DNA of 46,635 nt from Deltaproteobacteria bacterium (GTDB taxonomy: Bacteria; Myxococcota_A; UBA796; SXON01). The DNA is taken from positions 1-46,635 of the forward strand of contig CANKTH010000030.1 of assembly GCA_947486185.1 (NCBI GenBank), read 5' to 3'. Both the position numbers and the translations under genes were made by a program. The notes beneath the pieces are model-generated. The model did no database searches. It was not told the DNA's origin and was given only the letters and a program-made list of their open reading frames with translations. Of the stretch, positions 43,301 to 46,635 are shown piece after piece. The first letter of the stretch is position 1. The number at the start of each line of letters is the position of its first letter.

Positions 43301-43584
43301 GCCGCTTCGGAAAGGCTGAAATTGGCATCCGGAAGCAGAATGACAATCAGTTTGTAGCCGGTCCAATTCTGTGACCAGTTGGGTGCGGTGGTGGTGGTGA
43401 CCGAGCCGCCGGCGCTGGTGATCGCGGCCACGGTGGTGGCAATGTCCGTGGAGGACACGTAGGTGCCGTTGTAGTAGAACCACACGTCGTACGCGTGGGC
43501 TACGCTCGGGAACAACAGTGACACCACGGCGGCGGTCGTGACACGGGCCAACGGTGCGGCGGAGGCGCCCCAGATGCGGTTCAT
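40348..43584 (-). CDS. Large MopE-repeat protein with MYXO-CTERM-like tail
   Basis: A 1078-residue secreted protein. The signal peptide ends SLLFPSVAHA (cleavage before YDVWF). Residues of about 30-220 form a globular alpha/beta domain (YDVWFYYNG, LIVILLPDANFSLSEAAAFEDFVEDGG) that resembles glutamine-amidotransferase-like or DUF4350-type domains. About fourteen MopE modules follow (CDGADDDCDGLIDEG through CDAIDNNCDGVVDEG); from the eighth on most have lost the first Cys. The end (SACGCVGAAGSDTIWLPGLLLAAGA then RRRRR) looks like a MYXO-CTERM sorting tail: a Cys, a hydrophobic helix and an Arg cluster, which tethers proteins to the envelope of Myxococcota. ATG 43582-43584 overlaps the previous gene stop (ATGA). 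Confidence 0.85.
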   Translation of the reverse strand: MNRIWGASAAPLARVTTAAVVSLLFPSVAHAYDVWFYYNGTYVSSTDIATTVAAITSAGGSVTTTTAPNWSQNWTGYKLIVILLPDANFSLSEAAAFEDFVEDGGRLVIVGDWSSAGRGFGVFNARINDLMAFMSVPLSLSGSTTLAGSGCAFSTSVASDTVTDGVSYFYAAAGQAVNGGTALLSVSGSAILSVAQTPGAPARAPFDVIVGGDVNVFNSYCSGATGIGSNYTLWQNLYYTCADADLDGHGDESCGGDDCNDADVTVHLGAAESCDGADDDCDGLIDEGVTLPWFRDGDGDGYGDSATTSAACSAPLGYVATSSDCDDRDAFVYPGATEQCDGVDDDCDGSIDEGVTSTYYADVDGDGYGDPASSIDDCSVPSGYATNELDCNDRNATAAPGLVEVCDSVDNDCDGTVDDGVTYTYYADFDGDGYGNAAVTVTGCSAPSAYISDYTDCDDTNRSRSPGLTESCDGLDNDCDSLVDEGLLTTWYTDSDADGYGDIAASIEACTAPSGTVANYNDCDDSNSSRNPGLTEACDGLDNDCDSTIDEGLYATFYADRDADGYGDPTTSVFDCAGPSGYVSDGTDCDDTTILRYPGNAERCDEVDNDCDGVVDNEVTSRYYADSDGDFYGDAALPVDSCSPPDGYVSENTDCDDTLSNVSPGTIEVCDLIDNDCDTEIDEGVTSVWYRDGDADGYGNSAESAELCGTEIGYVTSAGDCWDEDGTVYPGASESADGVDDDCDGDVDEGTDASDDDGDGYSEDGGDCDDNNAARSPSDIEIADGVDQDCDGVSDEGTDVYDDDGDGRTETGGDCNDADPDRSPGYTETADNGIDDDCDGVVDDGLSDPDGDGYEPEAGDCAPDNEEIYPGAPEIADGIDNDCDGDTDEGTERWDNDGDGESAVEGDCDDTDSSVYSGAADLADGRDNDCDGTVDEGTTSYDDDGDGFSEEGGDCDDTDSAVRPGVDEQLNGIDDDCDGDTDEGSDDLDGDGVTRLDGDCNDADGWVRPNLPEMCDAIDNNCDGVVDEGCDGAVVEDGPNADKDEVSACGCVGAAGSDTIWLPGLLLAAGAVTRRRRR
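40495..42850 (-). repeat. Array of about 14 MopE modules (coding)
   Basis: Modules recur every 130-210 bp with plus-strand cores such as GTCGCAGTCGTTGTCG. The downstream half uses a shorter, Cys-poor version of the module (about 45 residues) and the upstream half the full 65-residue version, so the array is a fusion of two module sub-types. Confidence 0.8.
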
Positions 43585-44957
43585 ACGGCGACTCCATCAC
43601 AGTCGTTGTCGACGCCGTCCCCGACGATCTCGGCGGCGGCGGGGTGGACGTTGGCGCGGCTGTCGTCACAGTCCCCACCCGCTTCGGTGAATCCGTCGCC
43701 ATCGTCGTCCGCGGCGGTGGTGCCTTCGTCGACGACATTGTTGCAGTTGTTGTCACGCCCGTCGGCCAGCTCGGCCGCTCCGTCATAGGTGTCGGCGTAG
43801 GCGTCGTCGCAGTCGCCGCCGTTCTCGGTCACACCGTCCCCGTCGTCGTCGTAGCCGTCGGTCTCCTCGTCGACCTGCGCGTCGCAGTCGTTGTCGAGGC
43901 CGTCGAAGGTCTCGGGAGCGCCGGGGAAGATGGTGGCGAGGGTGTCGTCGCAGTCGTGGTCGGGCCCGTAGCCGTCGCCGTCGCCGTCGTCGACGCCCAG
44001 ATCGGAGATGCCGTCGCAGTCGTCGTCCCAGCCGTTATTGAGGACCTCCGGCAACCCTGGAGAAGCGGCGGCGTCTCCGTCGTTGCAGTCGCCTCCATCC
44101 TCGCTGTAACCGTCGCCGTCGTCGTCAAAACACGACGTACCCTCATCCGTCTCGCCGTCGCAGTCCTGGTCCAGCCCGTCGCAGGTCTCGGCTGCGCCCG
44201 GCCGGAGATCGGCGTTTGTGTCGTCACAATCCAGGCCACAACCGGTGTAGCCGTCATCGTCCTGGTCGTAGAGGTCGGCGGCACCGCTGTTGCATGCGTT
44301 ACCCCTCAGGGCCACCTCCAAGCTCCCGGCGGACTCGAGGTCAAGTGTAGCGGTGCCGCGCCGCTCGGTGGTGTCCGCTGGGGTGAAGCTCAGCAGGACG
44401 CCTACGCTCTTGCCCGCGAGCACCGACAACGGGAGCGAGGTGTTTGACCCGAAAACATCAGCGTCAAAGCCGATCCCGGCGATCAGGAGATCGATCTCGC
44501 CCGTGTTTTCGACCAGGATGGTGCCTGTGGCCGCGTCTCCGACCGCCACCGGCCCGAAATCGAGCAGGCTCGGTAGCAGACGCGCGCCGGGGGCAGCGGC
44601 GTGCCCACGGAGGATGAGCTGATGTTCCGCAGGTTCGTTGGTGAAGATCGTGAGTAGAGCGGTGTGGTAGCCCGCGCTTGTCGGCTGGTAGTTGACGGTC
44701 ATCGTCTGGGTGGTGTCGATAGGGATCGTCGGCAGCGTCGCATCCGGACCTCTGAACATTCCGTCGGTGTCTGCGAGATCCACAGTCAGCACCTGTACGG
44801 ACCGGCCGGCGATGCAGCTCAACGACAGCTCCAGAGGGGTGTCCGAGCCGACCGCCACATCCCCGGCGTCGAGCAGGCTGGGAGAGACGACCAGTTCCGG
44901 GTCCTCGGCTTTCAAAACCACGTCGGGCGCACACGCCAGCGTCAAGAACAGCAGCAC
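43581..44957 (-). CDS. ASH-domain and MopE-repeat lipoprotein
   Basis: A 458-residue lipoprotein. MLLFLTLAC is a minimal signal (Cys9). Residues of about 20-120 and 125-220 are two Ig-like domains of the ASPM-SPD-2-Hydin / choice-of-anchor type (LLDAGDVAVGSDTPLELSL, LLDFGPVAVGDAATGTILVENTGE). Five MopE modules follow (CDGLDQDCDGETDEG, LNNGWDDDCDGISDLG, FDGLDNDCDAQVDEE, ADGRDNNCNNVVDEG, GDGVDNDCDGVAV). GTG 44955-44957 has a G-rich site just before it. Its stop overlaps the next start (ATGA), so it heads a three-gene operon with the large MopE protein and the Asp-box propeller. Probably a surface protein; the ligand is unknown. Confidence 0.82.
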   Translation of the reverse strand: MLLFLTLACAPDVVLKAEDPELVVSPSLLDAGDVAVGSDTPLELSLSCIAGRSVQVLTVDLADTDGMFRGPDATLPTIPIDTTQTMTVNYQPTSAGYHTALLTIFTNEPAEHQLILRGHAAAPGARLLPSLLDFGPVAVGDAATGTILVENTGEIDLLIAGIGFDADVFGSNTSLPLSVLAGKSVGVLLSFTPADTTERRGTATLDLESAGSLEVALRGNACNSGAADLYDQDDDGYTGCGLDCDDTNADLRPGAAETCDGLDQDCDGETDEGTSCFDDDGDGYSEDGGDCNDGDAAASPGLPEVLNNGWDDDCDGISDLGVDDGDGDGYGPDHDCDDTLATIFPGAPETFDGLDNDCDAQVDEETDGYDDDGDGVTENGGDCDDAYADTYDGAAELADGRDNNCNNVVDEGTTAADDDGDGFTEAGGDCDDSRANVHPAAAEIVGDGVDNDCDGVAV

Positions 44958-45060
44958 AGGACCCCCTTGTCAGAGCCTACCCCGAATCACGCGCTTGCGT
45001 CGCGCCCGGCGCCAACATCCTATTGGAACGGTGCGGTAGCGGAGCGGCAGAGCTTGGAGC

Positions 45061-45603
45061 TCAGCGTTCCGTTTCATCGCTGCTGAAGGTGCTCTTGACC
45101 CGCGTCCACCAGTCGGTGCTCTCCTCGTCATCTTCGAGCGAGACCGCCGCCGTAGGATCCTCCACGATCACCGAGTCACGCCCCAGCGTGACCCGACGAT
45201 CGAGGCGTATCATTCGGTGCCTATCCAGCAACAAGGCGACGATCGCTGGAGGGCTACCGTCGAGGATGAAGTCCTCGACAACGCCAAGGCCGGCGCCGCG
45301 GCGGGTGATGACCCGCGTCTTCCGGTAGTTTCCCGCCCAGGCCCTGCCATCCTCGGCGTTGCGCCGCTCTCCCGACCACTCCACCGAGGTCTCGGAGCGC
45401 ACCAGTGTCAGGTCGCGCCCGATGAGCGGGAGCTCGGCGGCCGCCACCCCGCCGGTGCGCCCGAGGATACCCGGTGCACGAAGCCGAAAACCAAAGATGC
45501 GGCCGGTCGAGAGATCGAACTGGAGATCGTCCAGTTTGCCGATGATCGCTCCCTCGGCGATGGTGGCCACGGACAGGGTCTGCGCTTTCCGAAAAGTCCT
45601 CAT
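45061..45603 (-). CDS. PRC-barrel domain protein
   Basis: A 180-residue protein with two PRC-barrel-like halves: VATIAEGAIIGKLDDLQFDLSTGRIFGFRLR near the start and TRRGAGLGVVEDFILDGSPPAIVALLLD in the middle. PRC barrels occur in RimM, photosynthetic reaction-centre H chains and many small regulatory proteins, and bind RNA or proteins. The C-terminal tail is acidic (SLEDDEESTDWW). ATG 45601-45603 was chosen; a TTG 12 bp upstream is possible. It lies 22 bp after the pseudouridine synthase gene, so they are likely co-transcribed. Function is unknown. Confidence 0.75.
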   Translation of the reverse strand: MRTFRKAQTLSVATIAEGAIIGKLDDLQFDLSTGRIFGFRLRAPGILGRTGGVAAAELPLIGRDLTLVRSETSVEWSGERRNAEDGRAWAGNYRKTRVITRRGAGLGVVEDFILDGSPPAIVALLLDRHRMIRLDRRVTLGRDSVIVEDPTAAVSLEDDEESTDWWTRVKSTFSSDETER

Positions 45604-45625
45604 CGGCACACTCAACTCCCGTGCT

Positions 45626-46543
45626 TCAGGCCCGGCGAGGCTTCTTTTTCCGGTTTTCGCGCCGCTGGATCCAACCCGGGTCCGCCTTGGCGTGGCCCAT
45701 CTTTCGCGAGCGCGAGCGGCGGCCGGCCGCCGACGGGATGACTCCTTGCGAAACGTCCCTCACCCGGTCGATCTCCTCAGCGGTGAGGGGGCGGAGCTGC
45801 CCCGGCGCGAGGTCCCGGATGCTCACGGTGGCGAAGGACTCGCGCCGGAGCTTGCTGACCGGATGGCCGATCGCGGTCAACATGCGGCGAACGAGACGGT
45901 TTTTCCCTTCGGTGACCGTGATCTCGACCCAACAGTTGGACTCGCCCGGCTGCCGCGCCTCGCTGCCTGGTCGTCCCTGGGCCAGCCGCACCACACGCGC
46001 CTTACACGGCGCCGTCTTGCCATCCTCAAGGAGGACGCCGGACATGAGCCGTTTGAGGTCCGACTCGCTCGGCTCCTTCCATACCTTGGCGAGGTATCGT
46101 TTGGGCACCTCCCGGCTCGGATGGGTGAGCGCGTTGGCCAGGTCGCCGTCGTTGGTGAGCAACAGCGCCCCTTCGGTGTTGACGTCGAGACGGCCCACGG
46201 CCTCGACCCGCGCCGGAAGCTCGGGGAGGATCTGCCAGATCGTATCGCGGCCCTCCGGGTCGGCGCGCGTGACGATGGTGCCCTTGGGCTTGTAGAACAG
46301 CAGGTAGATCTTGCGCGGCGCCGTGGGGAGGGGGCGGCCGTCGACTCGGATGGTGTCGCTGCGGCTCACGGGGGTGCCGGGGTGGGTGACGACGGCGCCG
46401 TTGACCTCGACCCGGCCATCCGTGACGATTTTTTCGGCTTCACGCCTCGACGCCACGCCGTGTTCCGCCATCACCTTGGCGAGCCGCTCGGTCGCCGGCG
46501 GCTGCTCGGGTTTTTGCGGTGTCGATTTCGGTTCATCCGACAT
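45626..46543 (-). CDS. rluB: RsuA/RluB-family pseudouridine synthase
   Basis: A 305-residue rRNA pseudouridine synthase. An N-terminal S4 RNA-binding domain (ERLAKVMAEHGVASRREAEKIV, about 19-40) precedes the catalytic core, whose Asp is in GRLDVNTEG; EITVTEGKNRLVRRML and GHPVSKLRRESFA are family signatures. The closest known member is RluB, which modifies U2605 of 23S rRNA; RsuA and RluE/RluF are alternatives. The C-terminal basic tail (RRSRSRKMGHAK..ENRKKKPRR) fits RNA binding. ATG 46541-46543 has GAGGA upstream; the frame opens 48 bp earlier without a better site. No gene is seen in the last 90 bp of the window. Confidence 0.88.
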   Translation of the reverse strand: MSDEPKSTPQKPEQPPATERLAKVMAEHGVASRREAEKIVTDGRVEVNGAVVTHPGTPVSRSDTIRVDGRPLPTAPRKIYLLFYKPKGTIVTRADPEGRDTIWQILPELPARVEAVGRLDVNTEGALLLTNDGDLANALTHPSREVPKRYLAKVWKEPSESDLKRLMSGVLLEDGKTAPCKARVVRLAQGRPGSEARQPGESNCWVEITVTEGKNRLVRRMLTAIGHPVSKLRRESFATVSIRDLAPGQLRPLTAEEIDRVRDVSQGVIPSAAGRRSRSRKMGHAKADPGWIQRRENRKKKPRRA

Positions 46544-46635
46544 GAAGTGTTCCTCGGGCCCCTCCCGTTGGAGCGGCGTATGACGGAGCACCTGGGCGGT
46601 CCCCGCGACGGCCCGGCGTCTAACCGAAATGGGCG

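Noticed and set aside
43554..44447. A 297-residue plus-strand frame opposite the ASH/MopE lipoprotein
   Set aside because: Low-complexity VAVVV sequence that is a shadow of the DNA repeats.

Overview
The window is high-GC DNA, very probably from a Myxococcota (deltaproteobacterial) chromosome. The evidence is four surface proteins built from MopE-type Cys/Asp-rich modules, one ending in a MYXO-CTERM-like tail, a eukaryote-like Ser/Thr kinase with a sensor ATPase/TPR C-terminus, many lipoproteins, and DUF1501 and SUMF1-type genes. Gene density is high and many starts overlap the preceding stop (GTGA, ATGA, TGATG), so most genes lie in short translationally coupled operons. No rRNA, tRNA, CRISPR array, insertion sequence or phage was seen.

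Layout. 1-6.1 kb: an outer-membrane beta-barrel, an IPT/TIG lipoprotein, a WecG/TagA glycosyltransferase, a small lipoprotein, and a DUF2325-DUF2058 pair. 6.1-6.7 kb: a membrane-anchored peroxiredoxin of the PrxQ/Bcp type whose peroxidatic residue is an in-frame TGA (6409-6411) followed by a hairpin that fits a bacterial SECIS. I read it as a selenoprotein, and it is the most notable object in the window. 6.7-16.9 kb (minus strand): a coupled operon running kinase/ATPase/TPR, SUMF1-like lipoprotein, FolE-like protein and ABC ATPase, then a 251-bp spacer with three GC-rich hairpins, a 1238-residue MopE-repeat lipoprotein, and the ABC permease 5 bp after it. 17.1-19.4 kb: topoisomerase III. 19.5-23.3 kb: a coupled trio of lipoprotein, DUF1549-like lipoprotein with CAACH, and Tat-exported DUF1501 protein. 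23.6-24.8 kb: a MopE lipoprotein broken by a one-base frameshift.

24.9-35.4 kb (minus strand): TPR protein, HAD hydrolase, fructose-1,6-bisphosphatase, alpha/beta hydrolase, membrane M28 peptidase and a large VIT/VWA protein. 35.5-37.2 kb: a radical SAM protein coupled to a metallophosphoesterase-fold protein that lacks several canonical metal ligands. 37.2-45.0 kb: secreted and surface proteins (lipoprotein, M19 dipeptidase, Asp-box propeller lipoprotein, two large MopE proteins). 45.0-46.6 kb: a PRC-barrel protein and an RluB-type pseudouridine synthase.

A striking share of the genes encode exported proteins, and several lipoproteins use very short, uncharged signal peptides with the lipobox Cys at position 9 or 10. 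All functional calls are from reading motifs by eye; no database search was possible.
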